Source: an uncultured Rhodospirillaceae bacterium (GTDB taxonomy: Bacteria > Pseudomonadota > Alphaproteobacteria > Rhodospirillales > Magnetospirillaceae). Taken from it: a stretch of DNA of 64,000 bases. Position numbers and translations under genes: made by a program. Below the pieces are notes generated by a model. The model was not told the DNA's origin. It did no database searches and was given only the letters and a program-made list of their open reading frames with translations. Shown piece by piece: positions 25,393 through 33,208 of this stretch; within the stretch, counting starts at the first letter, position 1; each line of letters opens with the position of its first letter. The DNA lies in the NCBI GenBank assembly GCA_903901915.1, contig CAIUSV010000090.1:1-64000 (forward strand), in the 5' to 3' direction.

Positions 25393-27486
25393 GTGGATAC
25401 TGCCGCCCTTCCCGCCATCCGGGATGAGTTAACCTTGCATCCCGGCCCCACCGGCCATGATGGCGCCCCCACCTGGACGCTGCACGACCCCCTGGCGAAC
25501 CAGTTCTTCCGCCTGTCCTGGCCCGCCTTCGAGGTATTGAGCCGCTGGCATCTGGGCCATTCCGAGGCCATTGTCAAATCCATTTCTCGGGAAACCACAC
25601 TGTCTTTGGCGGCCGAGGCCGTGGCCGAGGTGGTGGAACTCCTGGCACGCAATCAGCTGCTGAAACCCACCACCGCTAAGGACGTTGATCGCCTACTGGC
25701 CATCCACGATGCCCATAAGACCGGCTGGGTGACTTGGCTGTTGCATCACTATCTGTTCTTCCGCGTCCCTCTGGTACGACCCAATCAGATTCTGGATGTC
25801 CTGTTGCCCTATGCCGCTTGGATGGGCGGGCGCACCTTCCGCATCGCAACGCTGTTCGCCCTGCTGGCGGGACTGTTCCTGGTGGGGCGGCAGTGGAATG
25901 CCTTCGCCACCACCTTCGTCGATCACTTCTCCATGGAGGGATTGGCGTCGTTCGGAGTGGCGCTGGGGCTGGCCAAAATCATCCATGAACTGGGGCATGC
26001 GCTGGTCGCCAAGTTCTATGGTCTGCGTGTCCCCACCATGGGGGTGGCGTTCCTGGTGCTGATGCCGGTGCTGTACACCGACGTGAACGAAGCCTGGATG
26101 CTGACCGACCGTCGTCAACGCCTGATGGTGGGCGGCGCGGGCATCATCGCCGAAATGACCCTGGCGGTGTGGGCGACCGTGGCCTGGGGGCTGCTGCCCG
26201 ACGGAATCGCCAAATCCATGGCCTTCACCCTGGCCGCGACCACCTGGATTTCTTCACTGGCCATAAACCTCAGCCCTTTCATGCGCTTTGATGGCTACTT
26301 CCTCGCCATGGACGCGCTGGATATACCCAACCTACACAACCGTGCGTTCGCCCTGGCGCGGTGGCATCTGCGCGAGGTGCTGTTCGATCTCAAGGAAACC
26401 ATCCCCGAACGCCTGCCGCCGCGCATCCATTCCGGGATGATCGCCTTTGCCTGGGCGGTGTGGATCTATCGTCTATCGCTGTTTCTGGGCATAGCCGTGC
26501 TGGTCTATCACTTCTTCATCAAGGTGGTGGGTGTGATCCTGTTCGGGGTGGAAATGGGATGGTTCGTGGCCCGGCCGTTCATGGTCGAGTTCAAAGCGTG
26601 GCGCGAGCGGGCCGGGGCCATCGGTGCCACCCGACGCTCACGCCTTACCTTCGGCCTGTTCACCGGCCTGATCCTGTTGGCGGCCGTACCGTGGAGTGGA
26701 CGGGTCAGCGCACCCGCGCTGCTGAAGGCCAAGGATCATGTAACGATCTATGCGCCTTCCCCAGGTATACTGGCCGATCTTCTGGTCAAGAATGGCGATA
26801 CGGTCGAGGCGGGTGCCCTTCTTGCCCGCCTGCACAATCCCGACATGGCTCTGCGCCTGGAGCAGACCAGCCGCCGTATCGGCGTGCTAAAATACGAACT
26901 GGAAGCAGTGGGCTTCGAGGACAGCTTTCGCAGCCGTGCACAAGCTATCGCCCAGGAATTGGAAGCCGCTATGGCGGAACGTACGGCGTTGCTACGTGAC
27001 CATGCGCGTCTGAGCCTGACTGCCGCCATCGCCGGGACAGTCATCGACCTGTCTCCTGTGGTGCAGATTGGACAGTGGATCAATCCACGAGAGGCGATCC
27101 TAGGGCTAAAAACGGGAACTCAGATTGACGCCTATGTCGCCGAGGATGATCTCCCACGCATCCAGGTGGGTGCTTCCGCCACCTTCATTCCCGAAGGCTC
27201 CCATGGTCGCCGGAGTGCGATCGTCACCGTCATCGACCGCATTGCCGTAAGGGCAATTGTCGATCCGCAGATGGCCGTGCTCTACGGCGGCTCCATTCCC
27301 GCTCGCTTTGATAACAAGATGCTGGTTCCAGATTCGTCCATTTATCGTGTGAGACTGTCCGTAGAAATCAACACCATCGACAGTCCATTGCGCGGTCAGA
27401 TTCACATTAATGGCGAAAGTCGCTCTCTGTTGGGCCGAGCCCTGCGCACCGCCGCCGCCGTAATCATCCGCGAGTGGGGGACGTGA
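25393..27486 (+). CDS. PqqD-like/M50 zinc metallopeptidase/HlyD fusion, putative inner-membrane exporter component
   Basis: 697 residues with a GTG start 2 bases after the previous stop. Residues 28-92 resemble a PqqD-like winged-helix (RRE) domain. Residues 145-430 form a polytopic membrane domain with the M50 zinc site IIHELGHAL (HELGH at 198-202) and the second motif NLSPFMRFDGY (292-302, Asp300 as likely third ligand). After a helix near 425-440 comes a periplasmic HlyD-like domain (IYAPSPGILADLLVKNGDTV, then a coiled coil, then TAAIAGTVIDLSP). All expected catalytic residues are present. It sits in the operon where an ABC transporter would be expected. It may process, recognise or translocate the giant substrate; the mechanism is inferred. 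Confidence 0.85.
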   Translation: MDTAALPAIRDELTLHPGPTGHDGAPTWTLHDPLANQFFRLSWPAFEVLSRWHLGHSEAIVKSISRETTLSLAAEAVAEVVELLARNQLLKPTTAKDVDRLLAIHDAHKTGWVTWLLHHYLFFRVPLVRPNQILDVLLPYAAWMGGRTFRIATLFALLAGLFLVGRQWNAFATTFVDHFSMEGLASFGVALGLAKIIHELGHALVAKFYGLRVPTMGVAFLVLMPVLYTDVNEAWMLTDRRQRLMVGGAGIIAEMTLAVWATVAWGLLPDGIAKSMAFTLAATTWISSLAINLSPFMRFDGYFLAMDALDIPNLHNRAFALARWHLREVLFDLKETIPERLPPRIHSGMIAFAWAVWIYRLSLFLGIAVLVYHFFIKVVGVILFGVEMGWFVARPFMVEFKAWRERAGAIGATRRSRLTFGLFTGLILLAAVPWSGRVSAPALLKAKDHVTIYAPSPGILADLLVKNGDTVEAGALLARLHNPDMALRLEQTSRRIGVLKYELEAVGFEDSFRSRAQAIAQELEAAMAERTALLRDHARLSLTAAIAGTVIDLSPVVQIGQWINPREAILGLKTGTQIDAYVAEDDLPRIQVGASATFIPEGSHGRRSAIVTVIDRIAVRAIVDPQMAVLYGGSIPARFDNKMLVPDSSIYRVRLSVEINTIDSPLRGQIHINGESRSLLGRALRTAAAVIIREWGT

Positions 27487-27734
27487 TGGGCTGGAAAAAA
27501 CAATCTGCACTGGTCGCGCCAGGGGATCATTTCCACCAGATCGGTGTCCGCGACGGACTGTGGGTGGTGAAAGCGATCGTCGATAAGCCGGGCTTTCCCT
27601 TCCATGTTCAACTGAGCAATGCGGTGCATGGTCGAGACATGACAATTGCCATGTCACATCTACTGATTGATGAGGTATTTTCACCCGAGAGGAAGCCAGC
27701 GCCCTGCGCAATGCCTTCCGGGCCAAGGGGATGA
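27486..27734 (+). CDS. small protein ending the export operon, 3' end probably rearranged
   Basis: About 82 residues; the start overlaps the M50/HlyD stop (TGATG). Residues 1-62 look like a small beta-rich soluble domain (VRDGLWVVKAIVD, FPFHVQLSN). From about base 27677 the DNA is that of a tyrosine-recombinase remnant read in another frame, so the last ~18 residues (SPERKPAPC onward) are probably not original. The function is unknown. Its position suggests an accessory role in the export system. Confidence 0.55.
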   Translation: MGWKKQSALVAPGDHFHQIGVRDGLWVVKAIVDKPGFPFHVQLSNAVHGRDMTIAMSHLLIDEVFSPERKPAPCAMPSGPRG

Positions 27735-27871
27735 CCGCAGCGTCTATCAAGCGAGCCTTCAACGTTGTCACGGCTATGGTGAACTTCGTTGTGGGGGAAC
27801 TCGGTCTGGACGAGATACGGTCTTCGCGGAAACTCACTGGCGTCTTAAGGCATAGGAGGCCCCGCCTCTAA
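27680..27871 (+). pseudogene. tyrosine recombinase/integrase fragment
   Basis: In frame from 27680 the translation is FTREEASALRNAFRAKGMTAA, then SIKRAFNVVTAMVNFVVGEL, then GLDEI, and a stop at 27869. This matches the core-binding region of phage-type integrases, where such a helix normally leads into an NPF-type segment. The catalytic domain is absent. The fragment overlaps the altered tail of the preceding small gene, so it marks a recombination junction. Confidence 0.7.
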
Positions 27872-27894
27872 CGTGGAGCCTCGCACTTTCCTCA

Positions 27895-28376
27895 TTAAGG
27901 GATTAGCTTCCACTCGCCGTTCTTGATCTAGAACATGCGCCGTGCCCTCGACCGACAGACCGGAATGGTCGGCGGCCGACATGCGGTACTGGCCGGCGGT
28001 GCCGATGACGTCGTCGGTCTGCTCGATGGTGTCACGAAGCTTGGCCTTGTCGGTGGAACCGGCCCGCTTCAGGGCCGAGGCGGCCACCAGGATGGTATCA
28101 TAGGCGATACCACCGAAGTAATTGGCCTCGGCCCCGAAGGTCTTCTCGAATTCGGCCTTGAACTCCAGCGACACCGCCTTCTGCTTGTCGCCGTCGGGCA
28201 GTTCGCCGGGAGCGATCAGCGGGGTGGATACCAGCCGGATACCCTCGGTGGCATCCACGCCAGCCAGCGAGATGAGGCTTTTGGTGCTGACGCCGTGGGT
28301 TTCGTAGAACGGCAATCCCAGATTCAGCTGCTTGACGTTCTTGGCGACAATGGCGAGACATTCAGGATTTGAGGCG
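27895..28376 (-). pseudogene. truncated, frameshifted LivK-like branched-chain amino acid binding protein
   Basis: The minus strand encodes the C-terminal third of a periplasmic-binding protein: AIVAKNVKQLNLGLPFYETH, then GGIAYDTILVAASALKRAG, then YRMSAADHSGL. Upstream sequence, including signal peptide and first lobe, is missing; homology stops near 28365-28376. Near the 3' end the frame shifts: the family's usual ending (IKNGEWKLIP, stop at 27895-27897) is found in another frame after an in-frame stop. No permease or ATPase genes accompany it. It is a relic. Confidence 0.75.
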
Positions 28377-28688
28377 CACCGTCCAGTTCTCTCCTTTGAC
28401 CGCTACGGCGCGCCAATTTCCCGGTGGGTTATTGATCTGAAAACGAATTTCGGGGGCAATCCGGGGACGGTTGGCGTCCCGGAGTGCCTCCGCATGGCCC
28501 GTCCCCAGAAGCTTCCGACCCTTGAGCGGCATGCCCCGGCCAGCATCGGGAAAAGCAGGATCGAGGCCGGCGGGCACACTCTCCCCTGATCGCGGCGGGT
28601 ATTGGAAGCCCGGGAGAACAGTCACAGCAACGAACCCGGCTTTGCCGGTCCCCGAGGCCGGGGTGGCGGTTGTCACAAGATGTTTCAC
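28362..28688 (-). CDS. doubtful ORF of unknown function
   Basis: A 108-residue open frame whose stop codon abuts the truncated LivK relic. I recognise no domain. Its last residues (KGENWTVR, LKS) match the end of a broken frame at 3574, so this may be the tail of a repeated or mobile element rather than a working gene. No good ribosome-binding site was found. Confidence 0.25.
   Translation of the reverse strand: MKHLVTTATPASGTGKAGFVAVTVLPGFQYPPRSGESVPAGLDPAFPDAGRGMPLKGRKLLGTGHAEALRDANRPRIAPEIRFQINNPPGNWRAVAVKGENWTVRLKS
28379..28401 (-). repeat. short dispersed repeat, copy 2
   Basis: This is the partner of 3574-3596: a 23-base stretch with one difference, encoding KGENWTVR before a nearby stop on the minus strand. 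It lies at the boundary between the LivK relic and the unknown ORF. Confidence 0.6.
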
Positions 28689-29167
28689 GAATGCCTCATG
28701 AGGAAGTTTGCCGTAGATAAATCTCCATGCTACAGGTCACATAAAGGGATGAAATTGCCGTTCGGCCATTTTCAGGTTATCGCGATGACAAAGTCAAGCA
28801 TAGTGCAGGGAGATGGCGAGATTGTTAGTGTGTTTGATTCATGTATCATGGTTCTATCGCATAATCATTATTTTGTGCGATGCCGTCGGTCGGGTCGTGC
28901 TGCGGCTACGCTTGCATCATATTGCCATTGGCCGTAGCCGTGTCTCCGTCGTGACGTTTTTCGCCACGGCGCTTGTCTCCTGTGGCGCCAACAAGCCAAT
29001 GAATCTCTTGGAATTGGTCTCGACGGTGAGCTTCTGACGGCGGCGCGCTCATCGCGACCAAACCTATCCATGCGATGTTCGGTTCCGGAGTTATGAGGAT
29101 AGTATGCGTTTGGCCGTGTTGTGCTATCTTTGGCCGATCGGGGGAGCCTGGGGGGGGGAAGGGGCCG
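28689..29167. other. intergenic region without a recognised gene
   Basis: About 480 bases, partly AT-rich (28780-28890). A 74-codon frame starting near 28813 lacks a plausible ribosome-binding site and does not look coding. The region probably contains the promoter of the hemerythrin-fusion gene. The purine-rich stretch at 29149-29164 acts as its ribosome-binding site. Confidence 0.4.
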
Positions 29168-30655
29168 ATGATTTTATGGCGGGATGCCATGTCCGTGGGG
29201 TCGCCGGCCCTTGATGCCGACAATAAGAAGCTGATCGAGCTTCTGAATTCGGCGGAGGAATCGGTCAGCGGCGAAAGCTGGGCGACCGTGGGGGCGGTCA
29301 TCGCCGACCTGCAAGTCTATGCCCGTGACCATTTCGCCCGCGAGGAAGCGGTTCTGGCGGCGATCAAGTATGGCGATCTCGAGGCGCACAAGGCGCTTCA
29401 CGCGTCCCTGTCGACCAAGGCCAGGCTTCTCGGCGAAAAGTTCGCCGCATCGGCGACCGATGACGCCCGTAGAACCTGTGGCGCGGTATTGACCAAGGTT
29501 CTGAACGAATGGTTGATCCATCACGTTCTCAAGCACGACATGAAGTTCAAACCCCTTCTGCCAAAAAAGGTGCCGTCCGCCGTGCCGGTATCGGGGTTGT
29601 CTCCGCCCACCGGCTTGCCTCCGCCGACCCAGGCCGAGCAGGATGCCGAACGCAGGGCGCGCCAGGAGGCGCGCAATAAGGACGTCGAATACCAACTGCC
29701 CCCCAACCTGGCCCATCTTCTCGATCGCATCGAATACGTCACGCCCGAGCTTCCGCCTCCCGCCACCGGGTTCGAGAGTTTCGACAAGTTCTGCGAAGCG
29801 GCCATTTGGCGGCGGGTCAACAAGGTGCTGGTGTTCTTCCAGCGTCACAATCCGTCGCTGGCTCTGGAACTGCCGCCCTTTTTCCTCGCTTCGCCCGAAT
29901 TCGCCGAAAGATTCCGTGACGCCGTCGGGAAACTCATCATTCCCATCATCTGGGAAAGTCGCCAGATCCGCATGCTTGCCACCAGCTTCAATTGGGCCGA
30001 CGAGGATACGGACAGCTTCTGGGATCACGTCACCAAGCCGCTTGAGCAATGTATCCTGGCGGGGTGGGCGCAGGGCTGGGACGATCTCAAGCTGGTCGAG
30101 GTCAAGAGGAGCGACGGCACCAGGGTGATGCAGGTCAAGGACAATACCAAGGCGCTGCGCGAGATGTTGCTGCCCTCGACCCCTGCCGCCTATGACATTC
30201 CCAAAGTCGGCAATCGCGAGATCGCCACCTTCAAGTCGCTTCTGGACCCGGCCAATGACTGGTCGGTGTATCTCAACCGCGCCTGGCGCATCTGTCATGA
30301 CCTTTACGAGCAGGAAAAGGACCCGCGGGTCTTTCAGCAGAAGGCGCGCGAGGGCGCGTTCCGCGACGGCTTGCTGAACACGTTCGACAGCTTCCCACCC
30401 GAGTGGACCGATTTCCTGGTTCTGGCCTGCCACCGGGTGTTTCCCCGCATCACCACCTCTTTCCTGGAAAGCTTCGCCCGCAATCTCGGTCGTACCGAGG
30501 CCCAGCGCGAGGAGTATATCCCGTATACCATCCGCTATCTTCGGCAGGCGCGGGAGCACCCCGACATCACATTGCGCGAGTGCGGCGAAGAGGCGGAATG
30601 GCAGGCGAAAATGAAAGAACTGAGCGACTATCTGGCCGATCGTCCGTCAAAATAG
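29168..30655 (+). CDS. hemerythrin-like domain fused to a large unknown domain
   Basis: About 495 residues; ATG 29168 follows a G-rich ribosome-binding site. Residues 1-135 are a bacteriohemerythrin fold: LWRDAMSVGSPALDADNKKL, then HFAREEAVL, AHKALH and HHVLKHDMKF. The first ligand, normally the His of a D-x-QH-K motif, is Asn19 here, so a standard di-iron site is unlikely to be complete. After a Pro-rich linker (140-170), residues 175-495 form a largely helical domain (FDKFCEAAIWRRVNKVLVFF, FNWADEDTDSFWDHV) that I do not recognise. The N-terminal domain suggests an oxygen or redox link; loss of a ligand may alter or abolish it. Confidence 0.75.
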   Translation: MILWRDAMSVGSPALDADNKKLIELLNSAEESVSGESWATVGAVIADLQVYARDHFAREEAVLAAIKYGDLEAHKALHASLSTKARLLGEKFAASATDDARRTCGAVLTKVLNEWLIHHVLKHDMKFKPLLPKKVPSAVPVSGLSPPTGLPPPTQAEQDAERRARQEARNKDVEYQLPPNLAHLLDRIEYVTPELPPPATGFESFDKFCEAAIWRRVNKVLVFFQRHNPSLALELPPFFLASPEFAERFRDAVGKLIIPIIWESRQIRMLATSFNWADEDTDSFWDHVTKPLEQCILAGWAQGWDDLKLVEVKRSDGTRVMQVKDNTKALREMLLPSTPAAYDIPKVGNREIATFKSLLDPANDWSVYLNRAWRICHDLYEQEKDPRVFQQKAREGAFRDGLLNTFDSFPPEWTDFLVLACHRVFPRITTSFLESFARNLGRTEAQREEYIPYTIRYLRQAREHPDITLRECGEEAEWQAKMKELSDYLADRPSK

Positions 30656-30814
30656 CACGCCGCCGATGGTTCGGCCGGCGTTCCGCCCGGCGTCGAGGGC
30701 GCGAACAAATCAGGCCAAGCGCCTTCAAGCGGTTGTCCGTGCTCCGGCGGCGCTTGGCATCGGTGACGGTTCCGCTTAAACTCGCCGTGGGCAATCACGG
30801 CGAAGGATCATTCC

Positions 30815-31162
30815 GTGGCGGGAGGCAGTGGCAACGACCGTCGGGTCGATGACCGGCATGAGGGCGAAGGGCTGTTCATGCTGTTCGACGGGCATCTGGT
30901 CGAAGTGGTCGATATCTCGGTGGGTGGCCTGAAGTTCCGCCAGCCGCCGTTTCGGCTGGAAGCGGGACAACGATTCGCATTCGAGTTGCGCTCCGCCCAC
31001 GAGGACCCCAATCCCCTGGCCCGCGGGGTTGCCGTGGTGCGTGCCGCCAAGGATGACTGGGTGGCGGTGGAATTCGTCCGCCCGACCTTCTCGCTGATGA
31101 AGGTGGTCGGACGCCATATCGGCCGCCTGCTGGTCGGGGGCAGCCACCTGTTTCGACACTGA
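30815..31162 (+). CDS. PilZ-domain protein (putative c-di-GMP receptor)
   Basis: 115 residues with a GTG start. It is a single PilZ domain with both c-di-GMP-binding motifs: RVDDR (RxxxR) near residue 10 and DISVGG (D/N-x-S-x-x-G) near residue 33. Short PilZ proteins usually act by binding partners such as motility or polysaccharide machinery. The gene stands alone between the hemerythrin fusion and aapJ. Confidence 0.8.
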   Translation: MAGGSGNDRRVDDRHEGEGLFMLFDGHLVEVVDISVGGLKFRQPPFRLEAGQRFAFELRSAHEDPNPLARGVAVVRAAKDDWVAVEFVRPTFSLMKVVGRHIGRLLVGGSHLFRH

Positions 31163-31197
31163 CCGAACCGGCGATGGACCTTGGGGGGGAGGGGGCT

Positions 31198-32217
31198 ATG
31201 GGACGTCTTCACATGTTGGCGGCGGCGGTCGCCGGAGCCCTGCTGGCGGGACCGGCGCTGGCCGGTGCCACCTTCGATGCGGTCAAGGCCAAGGGATTCA
31301 TCCAGTGTGGCGTCAATCTCGGCCTCTATGGCTTCTCGGCGCCCGACGACAAGGGGAACTGGAGCGGGCTTGACGTCGATGTCTGCCGCGCGGTGGCGGC
31401 GGCGGTGTTCGGCGATGCCTCCAAGGTCAAGTTCACGCCGCTGTCGGCGCAGCAGCGACTGCCGGCGTTGCAATCGGGCGAGGTCGATCTGCTGGCGCGC
31501 AATACCACCTGGACGCTGACCCGTGATACCGCTAACGGTCTCGACTTCACCACGCCGGACTATTACGACGGTCAGGGGTTCATGGTGGCGAAGAAGCTGG
31601 GGGTCAGGTCGGCGAAAGACCTGAATGGCGCCACCGTCTGCGTGCTGCCCGGCACCACCACCGAACAGAATCTGGCCGACTATTTCCGTGCCAACAAGAT
31701 GAGTTTCAAGCCGGTGGTGATCGAGAAGAACGAGGAACTGAACAGCGCCTTCTTTTCCGGCCGCTGCGATGCCCTCAGCTCGGACGCCTCGCAACTGGCG
31801 GGGATACGCGCCGGCCAGGCCGCCAATCCCGACGATTGGATGATCCTGCCCGAACTGATCTCGAAAGAGCCGCTGTCGCCGGCGGTGCGCCAGGGCGATC
31901 CGCAATGGACCGACGTGGTGCGCTGGTCGCAATACGCCATGGTCTATGCCGAGGAAAAGGGCCTGACGTCGGCCTCCGTCGACGCGGCGTTGAAGTCGCC
32001 CGATCCCGACGTGCAGCGCCTGCTCGGCGTCACCGCCGGCAACGGCAAGGCGCTGGGAGTCGACGAGAAGTGGGCCTACGCCATCATCAAGCAGGTGGGC
32101 AGCTATGGCGAAAGCTTCGAGCGCAACGTCGGCAAGGGCTCGCGGCTCAAGCTCGAGCGTGGTCTCAACGCGCTGTACACCCATGGCGGGCTGATGTACG
32201 CCATGCCGCCGCGCTGA
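31198..32217 (+). CDS. aapJ: polar amino acid ABC transporter substrate-binding protein AapJ
   Basis: About 339 residues; ATG 31198 follows a GGGGGGAGGGG ribosome-binding site. It has a signal peptide cleaved near ALAGA, then a type-3 periplasmic-binding fold with the AapJ features GFIQCGVNLGLYGFS, GLDVDVCRAVAAAVFG, LLARNTTWTLTRD and VCVLPGTTTEQN. It captures L-amino acids for the permease pair and ATPase encoded next. It is the first gene of aapJQMP. Spacing to aapQ is 7 bases. Confidence 0.93.
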   Translation: MGRLHMLAAAVAGALLAGPALAGATFDAVKAKGFIQCGVNLGLYGFSAPDDKGNWSGLDVDVCRAVAAAVFGDASKVKFTPLSAQQRLPALQSGEVDLLARNTTWTLTRDTANGLDFTTPDYYDGQGFMVAKKLGVRSAKDLNGATVCVLPGTTTEQNLADYFRANKMSFKPVVIEKNEELNSAFFSGRCDALSSDASQLAGIRAGQAANPDDWMILPELISKEPLSPAVRQGDPQWTDVVRWSQYAMVYAEEKGLTSASVDAALKSPDPDVQRLLGVTAGNGKALGVDEKWAYAIIKQVGSYGESFERNVGKGSRLKLERGLNALYTHGGLMYAMPPR

Positions 32218-32224
32218 CGCCGTC

Positions 32225-33208
32225 ATGGCGTCGCTGTGGAGCAACCTCCGCTTCCGCGGCCTGCTCTATCAGGTCCTGGTGGTGGGCGCGGTGGTGGCGC
32301 TGGGCGGTTGGCTGGTGCATAACACCCTGGTCAATCTGGCGGCGCGGGGCATCGCCACCGGCCTGGGTTTCCTGGGGCGCGAGGCCGGTTTCGACATCTC
32401 GGAAAGCGTCATCGCCTTTTCTCCCTCCGACACCTATGCCCGCGCCCTGCTGGTCGGATTGCTGAACACCCTGGTGGTGTCCGGTCTGGGGATCGTGTCG
32501 GCCACCGTGCTGGGAACGCTGATCGGCGTGGCGCGGCTGTCGGGCAACTGGCTGGTGGGGCGGCTGTCCACGGTCTACATCGAGTCCATCCGCAACGTGC
32601 CGCTGTTGCTGCAATTGTTCGTGTGGTACGGCGTCGTCACTTCGTTGCCGGTGGCGCGTCTGGCGTTGCATCCCTTGCCGGGAGTGTTTCTCAGCAACCG
32701 CGGACTGGTGATTCCCGGGCTGGATTGGAGCCAGGGGTGGCTGCCGATCCTTGATATTCCGCATCTGGCCGGCTTCAACTTCGTCGGCGGCCTGACGCTG
32801 TCGCCGGAATTCGCCGCCCTGCTGGCCGGGCTGACCGTCTACACCGCCGCCTTCATCGCCGAGATCGTCCGCGCCGGTATCCTGGCCGTACCGAAGGGGC
32901 AGACCGAGGCGGCTTTGTCGCTGGGGCTGTCGCGGGGGCAGATCCTGCGGCTGGTCATCCTGCCCCAGGCGCTGCGGGTGATCGTGCCGCCGCTGACCAG
33001 TCAGTACCTCAACATCGCCAAGAACTCGCCGTTGGCCATCGCCATCGGCTATCCCGATCTGGTGGCGGTGTCCAACACCGCCATCAACCAGACCGGACAG
33101 GCGGTCGAGGGGGTGGCGCTGGTGATGGTGGTATTTCTAGGCATCAGTTTGGCGCTGTCGGCGCTGATGAACTGGTACAACAAGCGTGTCGCCCTGGTGA
33201 CGCGATGA
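32225..33208 (+). CDS. aapQ: general L-amino acid ABC permease AapQ
   Basis: 327 residues, an inner-membrane permease with an N-terminal helix, a large periplasmic insert typical of AapQ, and the EAA loop (QTEAALSLGLSRGQILRLVILPQALR) that contacts the ATPase. The end overlaps aapM by 4 bases. It forms a heterodimeric channel with AapM. Confidence 0.93.
   Translation: MASLWSNLRFRGLLYQVLVVGAVVALGGWLVHNTLVNLAARGIATGLGFLGREAGFDISESVIAFSPSDTYARALLVGLLNTLVVSGLGIVSATVLGTLIGVARLSGNWLVGRLSTVYIESIRNVPLLLQLFVWYGVVTSLPVARLALHPLPGVFLSNRGLVIPGLDWSQGWLPILDIPHLAGFNFVGGLTLSPEFAALLAGLTVYTAAFIAEIVRAGILAVPKGQTEAALSLGLSRGQILRLVILPQALRVIVPPLTSQYLNIAKNSPLAIAIGYPDLVAVSNTAINQTGQAVEGVALVMVVFLGISLALSALMNWYNKRVALVTR

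Noticed and set aside
28813-29037. Possible 74-residue small membrane protein
   Set aside because: It has no adequately spaced ribosome-binding site, composition is not gene-like, and it lies in a decayed AT-richer stretch.
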